DNA of 64,000 nt, taken from positions 62,001 through 126,000 of the forward strand of contig NZ_CANMZW010000001.1 in NCBI RefSeq assembly GCF_947502445.1, given 5' to 3'. Both the position numbers and the translations under genes were made by a program. This DNA is from an uncultured Brevibacillus sp. Its GTDB lineage: Bacteria; Bacillota; Bacilli; Brevibacillales; Brevibacillaceae. The notes beneath the pieces are model-generated. The model was not told where the DNA came from and did not search any database. It worked only from the letters and a program-made list of their open reading frames with translations. This document shows, one piece after another, positions 8,032 through 17,426 of this stretch (its first letter is position 1; every line of letters begins with the position of its first letter).

Positions 8032-9483
8032 ATGAACAGCATTCAATTGAAAGATGCCAAATTGTTTATCAATGGTGAATATGTTGACGCAATGTCAGGT
8101 GAAACGTTTGACACGATCAACCCGGCGACGAACGAAAAGCTCGCATCGGTAGCCTGCGCTGATGAGCGGGACACGGGTAAGACGATCGATTTCGCGCGGG
8201 CTGCTTTTGAGAGCGGGGTTTGGAGCAATAAATCAGTAGAAGAGCGCTCTGAAATCTTGTGCCGCATGTCTGATCTTGTTTTGGAGCGTGTAGAAGAGCT
8301 GGCGACCTTGGAAACGATGGATGTGGGCAAGCCGATCAAGGAGAGTCTCGGCTTTGACATTCCCCGTGCTGCCCAAAACCTGCGCTTTTTTGCAGAGATG
8401 GCGAAGTACGTGAACCATGAGCATTATGACAAAGGAAGCTTCATGTCCTACGCAAAATATGCGCCAGCAGGAGTTACGAGCCTGATCATCCCGTGGAACC
8501 TGCCATTTATGCAGATGACCTGGAAAGCTTCGGCTGCATTGGCAGCAGGGAACACGGTTGTAGTAAAGCCGGCATCCTACACTCCGCTTTCTGCGCTCAT
8601 GCTGGGGGAAATCGCCAACGAAGCCGGTTTGCCGCCAGGAGTTCTGAATATTTTGACTGGTCCTGGTGGAACCGTCGGGACAGCCATGACCACCAATCCG
8701 CATGTGCGACGCATTTCGTTCGTAGGAGAAACCACTACAGGCAAAACGATCATGCGCAATGCGGCTTCGGAGTTAATCCCGGTATCGCTGGAGCTGGGCG
8801 GAAAGTCCGCGAACATCGTATTTGCAGATGCCGATCTGGATGAAGCGGTAAAAGGCTCGGTGGAAGCGATTTTCCGCAACCAGGGCGAAATTTGCCTCGC
8901 AGGCTCGCGATTGCTGGTTGAGGAGTCTGTATACGAGAAATTCCTTGAAAAGTTTGTTGCTGCTGTACAAAAGATCAAGGTTGGCGATCCTCTGGATATG
9001 GAAACAGACATGGGGGCGCTCGTGTCAAAAAGTCATCTGGAAACCGTCGAGCAATATGTGCAGATCGGATTGTCCGAGGGTGCAAAGCTGGCGCACGGCG
9101 GCAAGCGCGTAGCAGGATTGGACAAAGGAAATTACTACGAGCCGACAGTCTTGTATGACGTCGATAACAAAATGAGGGTGGCTCAGGAGGAAATTTTCGG
9201 TCCGGTGCTGGTGGTCATCCCGTTCAAAACAGAAGAAGAGGCTATCCGAATCGCGAATGATTCGATTTACGGTCTGGCTGGCGTAGTCTGGACTAACGAT
9301 CTGCGCCGTGCCCATCGCGTAGCATCAGCCATCAACTCCGGCTTGCTCTGGATCAACTGCTGGTATGTCCGTGATTTGCGCACACCGTTTGGCGGCTCAA
9401 AAGCAAGTGGAATCGGTCGCGAAGGTGGTCGTCACAGCTTTGAGTTCTACACGGAAGCCAAAACAGTGACGATGAAGCTGTAA
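8032..9483 (+). CDS. nbaE: 2-aminomuconate semialdehyde dehydrogenase (ALDH family)
   Basis: This 483-residue NAD-dependent aldehyde dehydrogenase has the catalytic glutamate E254 in LELGGKSAN and nucleophile C288 in NQGEICLAGSR; the C-terminus contains PFGGSKASGIGREGG. In this operon it would oxidise 2-aminomuconate 6-semialdehyde to 2-aminomuconate. It starts 14 bases after the deaminase stop with an AGGAGGGG site. Its close resemblance to 2-hydroxymuconic semialdehyde dehydrogenases means the exact substrate is set by context. Confidence 0.9.
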   Translation: MNSIQLKDAKLFINGEYVDAMSGETFDTINPATNEKLASVACADERDTGKTIDFARAAFESGVWSNKSVEERSEILCRMSDLVLERVEELATLETMDVGKPIKESLGFDIPRAAQNLRFFAEMAKYVNHEHYDKGSFMSYAKYAPAGVTSLIIPWNLPFMQMTWKASAALAAGNTVVVKPASYTPLSALMLGEIANEAGLPPGVLNILTGPGGTVGTAMTTNPHVRRISFVGETTTGKTIMRNAASELIPVSLELGGKSANIVFADADLDEAVKGSVEAIFRNQGEICLAGSRLLVEESVYEKFLEKFVAAVQKIKVGDPLDMETDMGALVSKSHLETVEQYVQIGLSEGAKLAHGGKRVAGLDKGNYYEPTVLYDVDNKMRVAQEEIFGPVLVVIPFKTEEEAIRIANDSIYGLAGVVWTNDLRRAHRVASAINSGLLWINCWYVRDLRTPFGGSKASGIGREGGRHSFEFYTEAKTVTMKL

Positions 9484-9515
9484 TTGCAGCGCGAAAGCGA
9501 AAGGATGGACATGAC

Positions 9516-10295
9516 ATGGAACAAATAATCGAAAGCGTAGCACAGGAGCTGCTTGCGGCAGAAGAGAGCCGTCAGCCAGTCGCGCCGATCACTGCGCGTT
9601 ATAAGGGCTTGCAGGTAACGGACGCTTATCGTATTCAGCTGAAGGTTTTGGAAAAAAAGCTGGACAATGGAAGAGAAATCATCGGGAAAAAAGTCGGTCT
9701 GACCAGCTTGGCTATGCAGCGAATGCTGGGTGTCGATGAGCCGGACTATGGACATCTGCTCGATAATATGGTTGTGAAAAATAATGGTACGGTTCAGGCC
9801 GATCAGCTGCTTTTGCCAAAGGTTGAAGCGGAAATCGGTTTCGTGCTTGGGGCTGATCTGGTTGGTCCAAATATCAACTACCTGGATGTATTGATGGCAA
9901 CCGAGTATGTGGTCCCGACACTTGAAATTATTGATAGCCGCATAGCAGACTGGAAAATCAAGCTGGTCGATACCGTAGCAGACAATGGCTCTTCTGCACT
10001 TGTCGTCGTCGGGGATCAACGAACTCGTCTGGATGGTCTTGACCTAAGAAGTGTAGGCATGGCGCTGTACAAAAATGAAGAAGAAGTCGGTACGGGAGCA
10101 GGCGCAGCAGCATTGGGGCACCCAGCCCATGCGGTCGCCTGGCTGGCGAACAAGCTGCATGAGTTTGGGATTGGTCTAAAAGCAGGCGAGCTGATTTTAC
10201 CAGGTGCCCTAAGCGCTGCCGTAGCAGTCAGAGAGGGAGATTTCGTCACAGCCAGTTTCGGGTCATTGGGGTCCGTTTCTGTGACGTTTCGGTAG
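9516..10295 (+). CDS. nbaH: 2-oxopent-4-enoate (2-keto-4-pentenoate) hydratase
   Basis: This 259-residue member of the MhpD/FAH-like family adds water to 2-oxopent-4-enoate to give 4-hydroxy-2-oxovalerate. The hydratase-type segment [13 protein letters not shown] and metal-ligand glutamates in [11 protein letters not shown] distinguish it from the paralogous decarboxylase at 12228. It also shows [15 protein letters not shown], shared with that paralogue. Start and spacing (32 bases after nbaE) fit the operon. Confidence 0.9.
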   Translation: MEQIIESVAQELLAAEESRQPVAPITARYKGLQVTDAYRIQLKVLEKKLDNGREIIGKKVGLTSLAMQRMLGVDEPDYGHLLDNMVVKNNGTVQADQLLLPKVEAEIGFVLGADLVGPNINYLDVLMATEYVVPTLEIIDSRIADWKIKLVDTVADNGSSALVVVGDQRTRLDGLDLRSVGMALYKNEEEVGTGAGAAALGHPAHAVAWLANKLHEFGIGLKAGELILPGALSAAVAVREGDFVTASFGSLGSVSVTFR

Positions 10296-10309
10296 AGAGG
10301 AGACTTACT

Positions 10310-11209
10310 GTGAAGAAAATCAAGGCAGCCATCTTGGGATCAGGCAACATCGGGACTGACCTGATGTACAAGTTGGAGAGAAGCAGTGTAATAGAGATAG
10401 CAGCTGTTATCGGGATTGACCCGGATTCCGATGGGCTCAAGCGGGCAAGGGAAAGAGGATATCCGGTGTTTGACAACGGTATTGAGGCGATTGTGAACCA
10501 GCCGGATTTGGCGGAAATTGTGTTTGATGCGACATCTGCCAAAGCTCATGTTCGTCATGCAAAAGTGCTTAAAGAGCTAGGCATAAACGCGATCGATCTA
10601 ACTCCAGCAGCACGCGGACCATTCGTGTGCCCGGTCGTCAACCTCACAGAGCAGCTGGAGAAGGATACGACAAACCTCAACATGATCACTTGTGGCGGGC
10701 AGGCGACGATCCCGATCGTGTATGCGATCAATCGTGTAGCCAATGTGAGCTACGCGGAAATTGTAGCGACGATTGCAAGCAAGAGCGCGGGTCCGGGCAC
10801 ACGCGCCAACATTGATGAATTTACGATGACGACTCGCCAAGCGCTTGAACAAGTAGGCGGTGCAGATCAAGGCAAAGCAATTATCATCCTGAACCCTGCC
10901 GAACCGCCGATTTTGATGCGGGACACGATCTATTGTGAAGTAGCGCAGATGGATGAAGCTGCGATTCGCCAGTCCATTTTGGACATCGTCCAGGAGGTTC
11001 GCCAGTATGTACCTGGCTATTGTCTCAAGCAGGAGCCACTGTTCGAAGAAAACCGGGTGACGGTGTTTCTGGAAATCGAGGGAGCGGGAGACTACTTCCC
11101 TCCTTATGCAGGCAATTTGGACATCATGACGGCATCCGCTATGCGAGTGGGAGAACAGGTCGCACGTTATCTGCTGGATGGGAGAGGAGTAAGCCTTGGA
11201 ACGGAATAG
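10310..11209 (+). CDS. nbaJ: Acetaldehyde dehydrogenase (acetylating)
   Basis: This 299-residue enzyme converts acetaldehyde to acetyl-CoA with NAD and CoA. The Rossmann motif [12 protein letters not shown] is near residue 8, and the catalytic cysteine is C128 in [11 protein letters not shown]. It normally forms a channelling complex with the aldolase encoded just downstream, whose start overlaps its end. The start is GTG at 10310 with GAGAGGAG upstream. It is a DmpF/BphJ-type enzyme, not the AdhE type. Confidence 0.94.
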   Translation: MKKIKAAILGSGNIGTDLMYKLERSSVIEIAAVIGIDPDSDGLKRARERGYPVFDNGIEAIVNQPDLAEIVFDATSAKAHVRHAKVLKELGINAIDLTPAARGPFVCPVVNLTEQLEKDTTNLNMITCGGQATIPIVYAINRVANVSYAEIVATIASKSAGPGTRANIDEFTMTTRQALEQVGGADQGKAIIILNPAEPPILMRDTIYCEVAQMDEAAIRQSILDIVQEVRQYVPGYCLKQEPLFEENRVTVFLEIEGAGDYFPPYAGNLDIMTASAMRVGEQVARYLLDGRGVSLGTE

Positions 11210-12224
11210 GAATCTACCAATCAAAATGACAGAGGTTTGCTTGCGAGACGGCAGTCACGTCGTAGCTCACCAGTTTACTACAGAGCAAGTGCAGTCAATA
11301 GTTGCTGGTCTCGACAGCGCAGGCATGCACTACATCGAAGTCAGCCACGGAGACGGATTGGGCGGCTCGACGATTCAATACGGACGCTCTCGTGTCAACG
11401 AAATGGAATTGATTGAAACGGCTGTTGCAGCTTGCAAACAGGCAAAGGTAGCGGTTCTGCTGATTCCCGGAGTGGGAACGGTAAACGAGCTGAAACAAGC
11501 ACGGCAGCTAGGAGCTGGTCTCGTCCGGGTCGCTACGCATGTGACGGAGGCAGATGTTTCTGCTCAACACATCCAGATTGCGCGCGAGCTAGGCATGGAG
11601 GTTTGCGGATTTCTAATGATGGCGCACTCTGCGCCAGTTGAAAAGCTCGTGGAGCAAGCGAAGCTGATGCAAAGCTATGGAGCAGAAGCTGTTTATGTGA
11701 CAGATTCTGCAGGAGCGCTCTTGCCGGAGCAGGTACGGGAGCGTATCCGGGCCATGCGTCAGGCTCTCGATATCGAAATCGGCTTTCATGCACATAACAA
11801 TTTATCCGTAGCGATTGCCAATACGCTTGTGGCGATTGAAGAGGGAGCTACCCGAATCGATGGCAGCATGCGCTGTCTGGGGGCAGGAGCCGGCAATGCA
11901 CAAACAGAGGTATTGATTGCGGTCCTGGATCGCATGGGCATACAGCTCGGAATCGATCTCTACGAAATGATGGATCTAGCGGAAGACATCGTGGGTCCAA
12001 TCCTCCCACAGCCACAGGAAATTCGCAAAGGCAGTCTCGTTATGGGCTATGCAGGCGTCTATTCCAGCTTCCTTCTCCACGCAGAGAGGGCAAGCAAGCG
12101 CTTCGGCATTGATGCCAGAGACATTTTGATGGAGGTAGGCAGACGAAAAGCGGTAGGCGGACAAGAGGACATGATTATCGATGTGGCAGCAGAGCTGGCG
12201 CAGATCCGAAGAGCGGGGGTATGA
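11196..12224 (+). CDS. nbaI: 4-hydroxy-2-oxovalerate aldolase
   Basis: This 342-residue class II pyruvate aldolase splits 4-hydroxy-2-oxovalerate into pyruvate and acetaldehyde. It carries LRDGSH (R17, D18, and H21, the catalytic base in DmpG), [14 protein letters not shown] and the metal motif GFHAHNN. A TTG at 11196 follows GGGAGAGGAG and overlaps the dehydrogenase end by 14 bases; an ATG at 11226 would start directly at the RDG strand with no ribosome site, so TTG is chosen. It is the DmpG/BphI partner of the preceding gene. Confidence 0.92.
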   Translation: MERNRNLPIKMTEVCLRDGSHVVAHQFTTEQVQSIVAGLDSAGMHYIEVSHGDGLGGSTIQYGRSRVNEMELIETAVAACKQAKVAVLLIPGVGTVNELKQARQLGAGLVRVATHVTEADVSAQHIQIARELGMEVCGFLMMAHSAPVEKLVEQAKLMQSYGAEAVYVTDSAGALLPEQVRERIRAMRQALDIEIGFHAHNNLSVAIANTLVAIEEGATRIDGSMRCLGAGAGNAQTEVLIAVLDRMGIQLGIDLYEMMDLAEDIVGPILPQPQEIRKGSLVMGYAGVYSSFLLHAERASKRFGIDARDILMEVGRRKAVGGQEDMIIDVAAELAQIRRAGV

Positions 12225-12227
12225 CAA

Positions 12228-13019
12228 ATGGCGATCACACAGGAAGCACAGCGAGAGCTGGTCGACTATTTGCTCTCAGCGGAGAAGGAGAGGCGAGAGG
12301 TGGAGAAGATCACCTCCCGCAACCCTGACCTGCCGATTGAGGTGGCGTATGAGATTCAGCAGCAATTGATTGAGCGCAAGGAGCAGGCTGGTGAACGCTG
12401 CATCGGCTTGAAGCTGGGACTTACCAGCAGGGCGAAGCAACAGATGATGGGCGTGCACGAAGCGATCTACGGGTATTTAACCGACGGGATGCTTGCGCTT
12501 GAATGGGAGCCTCTTGCATACAGCCGCTTTATTCATCCGAAGGCGGAGCCGGAGATCGCCTTTATGATGGGAGAAGATTTGCAAGGGACAAATATTACAG
12601 CAGAAGACGTGCTGCGGGTAACAAAATATGTAGCTCCAGCAATTGAGATTATCGATAGCCGTTATGAGAATTTCCGCTTTACGCTGCCAGATGTTGTGGC
12701 AGACAACTGCTCATCTTCCGCCTTTGTCGTAGGGAGCAAGTGGGTGTCGCCTCATGATTTCGATCTGGCTTTGACGGGAGTGGTCATGAGCAAAAATGGA
12801 ATGATCCAGACGACAGGCTCTGGTGCAGCTGTGCTCGGTCATCCAGCGGCGTCCATGGCGTGGGCCGTCAATAAGCTGGGCGAAAAAGGTCTCGGCTTGA
12901 AAAAGGGCCAGATTGTCCTAAGCGGCGCCATCACAGAAGCGATTGCTTTTGAACCAGGGGATGTTATTCAAGTAACGGTCGACGGGATGGGCAGTGTCAC
13001 ATTTGGCTGCCAAGGATAA
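12228..13019 (+). CDS. nbaG: 4-oxalocrotonate (2-oxo-3-hexenedioate) decarboxylase
   Basis: This 263-residue protein is a paralogue of the hydratase at 9516, with the decarboxylase-type segments AIYGYLTDGM and RFIHPKAEPEIAFMMG. It removes CO2 from 4-oxalocrotonate to give 2-oxopent-4-enoate, and in related pathways it works in complex with the hydratase. It starts three bases after the aldolase stop. Assignment between hydratase and decarboxylase rests on these local motifs. Confidence 0.88.
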   Translation: MAITQEAQRELVDYLLSAEKERREVEKITSRNPDLPIEVAYEIQQQLIERKEQAGERCIGLKLGLTSRAKQQMMGVHEAIYGYLTDGMLALEWEPLAYSRFIHPKAEPEIAFMMGEDLQGTNITAEDVLRVTKYVAPAIEIIDSRYENFRFTLPDVVADNCSSSAFVVGSKWVSPHDFDLALTGVVMSKNGMIQTTGSGAAVLGHPAASMAWAVNKLGEKGLGLKKGQIVLSGAITEAIAFEPGDVIQVTVDGMGSVTFGCQG

Positions 13020-13067
13020 GAGGTAACGCATCCCTAGGCAAAAGTCAGTCTATAGCGAGGTGCTAGC

Positions 13068-13259
13068 ATGCCGATTGTTCAGGTTTCTATCCTGCAAGGC
13101 AGAAATAAAGAGCAAATCAGGAATTTGATTGAGGGTGTGACGACAGCAATCACTACAAGCTTGGGTGTAAGACCTGAGCAGGTTCGCGTAATGGTTACAG
13201 AAATTCCCCCCTCCCACTGGGGTGTGGGGGGAGTCACCAAAGAAGAGCAAAGCCGGTAA
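13068..13259 (+). CDS. 4-oxalocrotonate tautomerase family protein
   Basis: This 63-residue protein matches the 62-residue mature 4-OT monomer. Removal of Met exposes catalytic Pro1, and Arg11 and Arg39 are present in mature numbering. The usual Phe50 of the HFGIGG segment is replaced by tryptophan (HWGVGG). It would interconvert 2-hydroxymuconate and 4-oxalocrotonate before the decarboxylase step. It lies 48 bases after nbaG and is the last intact gene of the operon. Confidence 0.9.
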   Translation: MPIVQVSILQGRNKEQIRNLIEGVTTAITTSLGVRPEQVRVMVTEIPPSHWGVGGVTKEEQSR

Positions 13260-13286
13260 ATCAACGAATTTTCCAAGGAGGTAGCT

Positions 13287-13712
13287 ATGACATACGCATC
13301 AATCCCACTTACCCAAAACTACGCCGGGGAGCTGGACGCACAGGATGAGCTGGCGAAATACCGCGACTGAACTCGACTTCCCGACGGATATTTACGCGCT
13401 GCAGAGTTATATCAAGCTGCATGGGCTAGACCCGGACGAGCATTTGATTCGAGTAGCGAGCCGCGATGGACGCCTGATTGAGGAGGAAGACATCCTTTCT
13501 GCGATGACAGAGGAAGTGGCACTTGTCGTGCTGCCTACATAGAACACATGCTGGATGTATGCGAGACGGCTGGCGCTTATCAGACCGGAAATCCGCACAT
13601 GTTCAGTCTGGCGCCACTGGTAGGCTCGCTGGAAATGTTCCAAGAGATATCTGTGGAAAGGCTCCGCGAAAAGTCGCTGAAGCTGACCCGCTATATGATG
13701 GATTTGATTGAG
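13287..13712 (+). pseudogene. kynU: Kynureninase remnant in three pieces
   Basis: Piece A (13287-13370) keeps a good AAGGAGG site and ATG and encodes 27 residues ending [11 protein letters not shown], the kynureninase N-terminus, before TGA. Piece B (about 13372-13542, a different frame) encodes the central [11 protein letters not shown]... ALVVLPT region and ends in TAG. Piece C (13548-13712, again a different frame) encodes the C-terminal segment with [11 protein letters not shown] and [14 protein letters not shown]. The PLP-lysine region between B and C is missing, as is most of the sequence between A and B. The pieces are in native order, so this looks like serial internal deletion. Normal product: hydrolysis of (3-hydroxy)kynurenine to (3-hydroxy)anthranilate, the step feeding nbaC. 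Confidence 0.8.
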
Positions 13713-14201
13713 TTGAAAACGGCAGTTATCAGGCTTGTGCTGTTCTACATTTTGACTCTCGCCCTCATGCTCATGATTGTTCCTTGGCAAAAAGCAGGAA
13801 GCGATGCCAGTCCTTTCGTGAAAATTTTCGAAATTATCAATATTCTGGGTGCGGCTGGCATTATGAACTTCGTTGTATTGACGGCAGCTCTCTCTGCGAT
13901 GAACAGTCAACTCTACATTTCCACTCGGATGGTATTTTCTCTGTCTCGCGGAGGCTTCGGCTTCGCACCTGCGAAGCTCGGTGATCTCAGTAAAAAAGGC
14001 GTTCCGGTCAAAGCACTGGCCCTATCCACAATTGGAATTGCGATCGCGACGATCATCAACATTGAAGATACGCTGACCATGGGCTTCCCGCTTTTGCTCA
14101 TTATTACGATTGCCTACTTCATTTGGAAAAGGGCAAATCCGAGTGCTTATGAAGCATCCGCTAATCAAGGGAAGGAAGACAACAAAAACATTACCTCGTA
14201 A
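13713..14201 (+). pseudogene. APC-family amino-acid permease remnant, fused in frame to the kynU tail
   Basis: From about 13713 the frame holding kynU piece C continues into a membrane permease: [17 protein letters not shown], then the APC-type region [32 protein letters not shown] and [12 protein letters not shown]. After about codon 175 of the chimeric frame it jumps to a C-terminal membrane segment ([17 protein letters not shown]) and stops at 14199, so transmembrane segments appear to be missing between them. The N-terminal half of the permease is absent. The chimeric 217-codon frame has no visible ribosome site. Confidence 0.75.
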
Positions 14202-14220
14202 CATCCCGACTTTCACATAG

Positions 14221-14583
14221 GCGCAATTCCATCTAAATGCAAACGCGCCGGATGCACCAGCACCTTATCCGAAAGAAGAGCACAAGCTGTTGCCAGGGGA
14301 GCCAGCTGAGCCAGTGCCTGGAACCTGGGGATATGATGTGAAGACAGGAATATTCACGCATCCAACGGCGACACCAGACAACGAGGGGCCACAGCCTCTC
14401 AATGGGAGCCTGCCTTATTTGGATCAGAACCAGTACGTGAAAAATATGAATGTCGAAGCATTTTACCCGTATGTGGCAGGGTGGGGGCACAGCTGGCAGG
14501 CTACTTTTGATCTGAATGGCAAGCGGTATCTGTATGACTACGAAACAACCATGAACAACGCGAAAAGTGGTGTGCCAAAATAA
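14221..14583 (+). pseudogene. C-terminal fragment of an unrecognised protein
   Basis: An open frame of about 120 codons begins right after an in-frame TAG near 14216 and has no ATG with a ribosome site. It encodes a proline-rich stretch (APDAPAPYPKEEH, PGEPAEPVPGTWGYD) followed by a sequence rich in tyrosine and tryptophan (FYPYVAGWGHSWQATFDLNG). It has the look of the end of a larger extracytoplasmic or soluble protein. I do not recognise the family. With the two remnants before it, it completes a run of truncated genes all on the plus strand. Confidence 0.5.
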
Positions 14584-14600
14584 ACCTTACATTTTCAGGG

Positions 14601-14628
14601 TCCAGCATTTAGCTGGATCTTCTTTTTA
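14601..14628 (+). terminator. Terminator after the gene-remnant region
   Basis: TCCAGC (14601-14606), loop ATTTA, GCTGGA (14612-14617), then TCTTCTTTTTA. It separates the catabolic region and its remnants from the germination operon. Confidence 0.75.
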
Positions 14629-14730
14629 TCTCACGCGGCAACCCATCGGCAGGGATTTCATTTCCTTTCTTGGGTACACTATCCGTACCTGTAGACGATG
14701 GCAGAACCAAGGATGCGAGGGGGGAGAGCG

Positions 14731-16269
14731 TTGAGCCAATTTTGGAAAGCATGGCAAAAACGGAAGGATACCCTTCAGGAAAAAGGATTGAAGGATCATG
14801 CAAACAAAAGCATGGAGAGTGTCTCGGACCTTAGGCTGACGACAAGCGTGGATGAAAATATTAGCTTGATCGAGTACCAACTGGGGAAAAGTGATGATCT
14901 GGTCGTGCGGCGCTTTCAAGTGAAGTCGGGAAAGGATGCGGCGATTATTTTCCTCGACGGGATGGTAGATCGAAATATTATTAGCGATTTTATTATCCGA
15001 CACATGACAAACCCGAATTCGACCTACGATGATCCAGCGACCAATGAGATGGATTCAACGGACGGGTTAAGACAGGTGATCCGCAACATCCTGTCAGGAA
15101 GCGCGGTTTTAATGATCCAAGGAAGCAGCAATGCATTTCTTAACAATACGCGGGGCTGGGATCGCAGATCAGTAGAAGAGCCGCAAACCGAATCAGTTGT
15201 TCGTGGTCCACGTGACGGTTTTTGTGAGACGTTATGCGTGAATTCGGCTCTTATTCGCTTTCGGCTAAAGGACCCGAATCTTAGAGTTCGCCATATGGTG
15301 GTTGGTCAACGAACACAGACAGACATTTATGTGATGTATATCGAGGGGCTAGCCCATCCCCCTATGGTGCAAGAGATTCTCTCGCGAATTGAACGTTTAA
15401 ATATGGATTCGGTATTGGAAAGCGGATATATCGAGCAAATGATTCAGGATCGCAGATGGTCCCCGTTTCCGCAAATACAAAACACAGAGCGGCCAGATAA
15501 GGTAGTAGCCAACCTGCTAGAAGGAAAAGTGGGGATTCTCGTCGATGGCACACCTTTCGGATTGATTGCCCCTGCCGTCATTTCTCAATTCTATCAAAGC
15601 CCTGAAGATTACTATGAGCGATTTTATATTGCAACACTGATTCGTTTTATTCGGGTAATCAGTATCAGCATTGCTTTGCTGCTGCCCTCCCTCTACATTG
15701 CCTTTAGTGCGTTTCACCCTGAGATGATCCCATCAAGGCTCGTTATTGCGATGGCGGCAGGAAGGTCGACTGTTCCGTTTCCTTCTCTCATAGAAGCGCT
15801 GTTTATGGAGCTGGCAATCGAGATTTTGCGGGAGGCAAGTGTACGATTGCCTGGGCCAATCGGTCCGACGATCGGGATTGTAGGGGCGCTTGTTGTCGGG
15901 GAAGCAGCCGTTTCCGCAGGTCTAGTGAGTCCCGTAATGGTCATCATTGTAGCGGTCACAACGATCGGCTCCTTCGCCTCTCCGAGCTACAGTGCCGCGA
16001 TTGCGATTCGCATGCTTCGCTTTCCGGTCATGCTGCTGGCAGGGATGTTCGGCTTGTACGGCATTATGCTGTTTCTGATCGTCATACTGATTCACCTGTC
16101 ATCGCTCAAGTCGTTCGGTGTGCCGTATATGACACCTCTCAGTCCACTGAATCTTTCCGGAATGAAGGATCTTTTTATACGGGCACCCCATCATCTTTTG
16201 AACAAACGCCCGACGATGTTTCATGTGCAAGACAAAATTCGGATGAGAGAGGAGGAAAACAAGGAATGA
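14731..16269 (+). CDS. gerKA: Spore germination receptor A subunit (GerA/GerKA family)
   Basis: This 512-residue protein has a hydrophilic N-terminal domain (about residues 1-280) containing MIQGSSNAF, and a C-terminal membrane region with several hydrophobic segments including EALFMELAIEILREA and GPTIGIVGALVVGEAAV, the conserved GerA core. It sits in the inner spore membrane as part of a nutrient receptor. A TTG at 14731, six bases after GAGGGGGGAG, is preferred over the in-frame ATG at 14698, which has no ribosome site. Its stop overlaps the next start as ATGA. The germinant cannot be told from sequence. Confidence 0.92.
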   Translation: MSQFWKAWQKRKDTLQEKGLKDHANKSMESVSDLRLTTSVDENISLIEYQLGKSDDLVVRRFQVKSGKDAAIIFLDGMVDRNIISDFIIRHMTNPNSTYDDPATNEMDSTDGLRQVIRNILSGSAVLMIQGSSNAFLNNTRGWDRRSVEEPQTESVVRGPRDGFCETLCVNSALIRFRLKDPNLRVRHMVVGQRTQTDIYVMYIEGLAHPPMVQEILSRIERLNMDSVLESGYIEQMIQDRRWSPFPQIQNTERPDKVVANLLEGKVGILVDGTPFGLIAPAVISQFYQSPEDYYERFYIATLIRFIRVISISIALLLPSLYIAFSAFHPEMIPSRLVIAMAAGRSTVPFPSLIEALFMELAIEILREASVRLPGPIGPTIGIVGALVVGEAAVSAGLVSPVMVIIVAVTTIGSFASPSYSAAIAIRMLRFPVMLLAGMFGLYGIMLFLIVILIHLSSLKSFGVPYMTPLSPLNLSGMKDLFIRAPHHLLNKRPTMFHVQDKIRMREEENKE

Positions 16270-17426
16270 GTGCGGGGAAGGGAATTCCGGAACACCAAAC
16301 ATTATCGTTATGGCAGCAAATATGCCTGATCACTAGCACTTTGATTGGTGTTGGCGTGTTGACCCTTCCTCGTGCAACAAGTTCCAAATTATTTGAGGGA
16401 GGGTGGGTCGTACCCATTGTTGGGTCGACAGGTGCATTCTTTTCCCTGTGGCTGATTGCCCGGTTAAGCAGACGTTTTCCTGAAAAAACGTTTATAGAGT
16501 ATAGCCAAATCGTTTGGGGGAGTGTCAAGTGGCCACGGCTCGGGAGGTGGCTCAGCATTCCGTGGATCACCATCTATTTGCTGTACATGTATCTCTCGAC
16601 TGGAATTGCCTCCCGCTTGTTTGGTGAGGTAGTGGTCACCTCTGTCTTATTGAATACTCCGATAGAGGTCATCATTATTACGATGTTTATGCTGGCGTTG
16701 GTCTTGTGCTGGCATGAGGTCGAGGTTGTAGCACGCGTCAATGAATTGCTATTCCCGTTAATTCTCCTGCCTCTGTTGTTCATCGCGCTTGCGTCATTCC
16801 AAAAGGCGGAGTGGTCAAATCTTTTGCCCATTTTCCGCGGGACTCCGAGATCAGTAATTGAGGGGGTATACGAGGGGATTTATTCATACTCCGGTTTTGA
16901 AATCATGTTCATGTTTTTTGCCTTTGCTCATAAAAACACGAAAAAAGAGGTTGCAGGCTTTTACGGCATATTGATCGCAATGGTAATCTACACTTTGATC
17001 GTTGGCGCGAGTATTTCTGTATTTGGATACGAAGAGCTGCAACGAGTGACGTGGCCTACACTGGAACTGGTCAAAACGACGCAGGTTCCTGGTTTGATTT
17101 TGGAAAGAATAGAGTCTGCCTTTCTAGCCGTGTGGGTAGCAGCTGTTTTTACGACAGTGGCAAATGCCTATTACGTAGTTGTATTCGGACTTCGACAGCT
17201 GCTTCACAAGGACATTATTTTTCAGAGAGTGATCGCTACCGTTTTATTCGTGCCGATGTTCTTTTTTGCCTTATGGCCACAAAATATCGTGGAGATTTTC
17301 CATGTGACCTCTTATCTGGGCTTATCGAGCTTGGTGATTAATTTGGCAATCCCTATCATCTACTGGATAGTTATTTTGCTAAAAGATTGGATGTTCAAGC
17401 CAGAGAGGAAGAATGTTGATGGCTAA
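16266..17426 (+). CDS. gerKB: Spore germination receptor B subunit (GerAB/GerKB, APC-like)
   Basis: This 386-residue, roughly ten-segment membrane protein is of the endospore germination permease family, an APC-superfamily fold thought to bind germinant. The start MSAGKGIPEHQTLSLWQQ leads into TLIGVGVLTLPR, the family's first-helix motif, and CWHEVEVVARVNELLFPL is conserved. It is translationally coupled to the A subunit and overlaps the C subunit start by 14 bases. A second B-type gene lies at 18599. Confidence 0.92.
   Translation: MSAGKGIPEHQTLSLWQQICLITSTLIGVGVLTLPRATSSKLFEGGWVVPIVGSTGAFFSLWLIARLSRRFPEKTFIEYSQIVWGSVKWPRLGRWLSIPWITIYLLYMYLSTGIASRLFGEVVVTSVLLNTPIEVIIITMFMLALVLCWHEVEVVARVNELLFPLILLPLLFIALASFQKAEWSNLLPIFRGTPRSVIEGVYEGIYSYSGFEIMFMFFAFAHKNTKKEVAGFYGILIAMVIYTLIVGASISVFGYEELQRVTWPTLELVKTTQVPGLILERIESAFLAVWVAAVFTTVANAYYVVVFGLRQLLHKDIIFQRVIATVLFVPMFFFALWPQNIVEIFHVTSYLGLSSLVINLAIPIIYWIVILLKDWMFKPERKNVDG

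Noticed and set aside
13548-14201. A genuine 217-residue fusion protein of kynureninase tail and permease
   Set aside because: No ribosome site precedes it, both halves lack essential regions, and it lies among other gene remnants.
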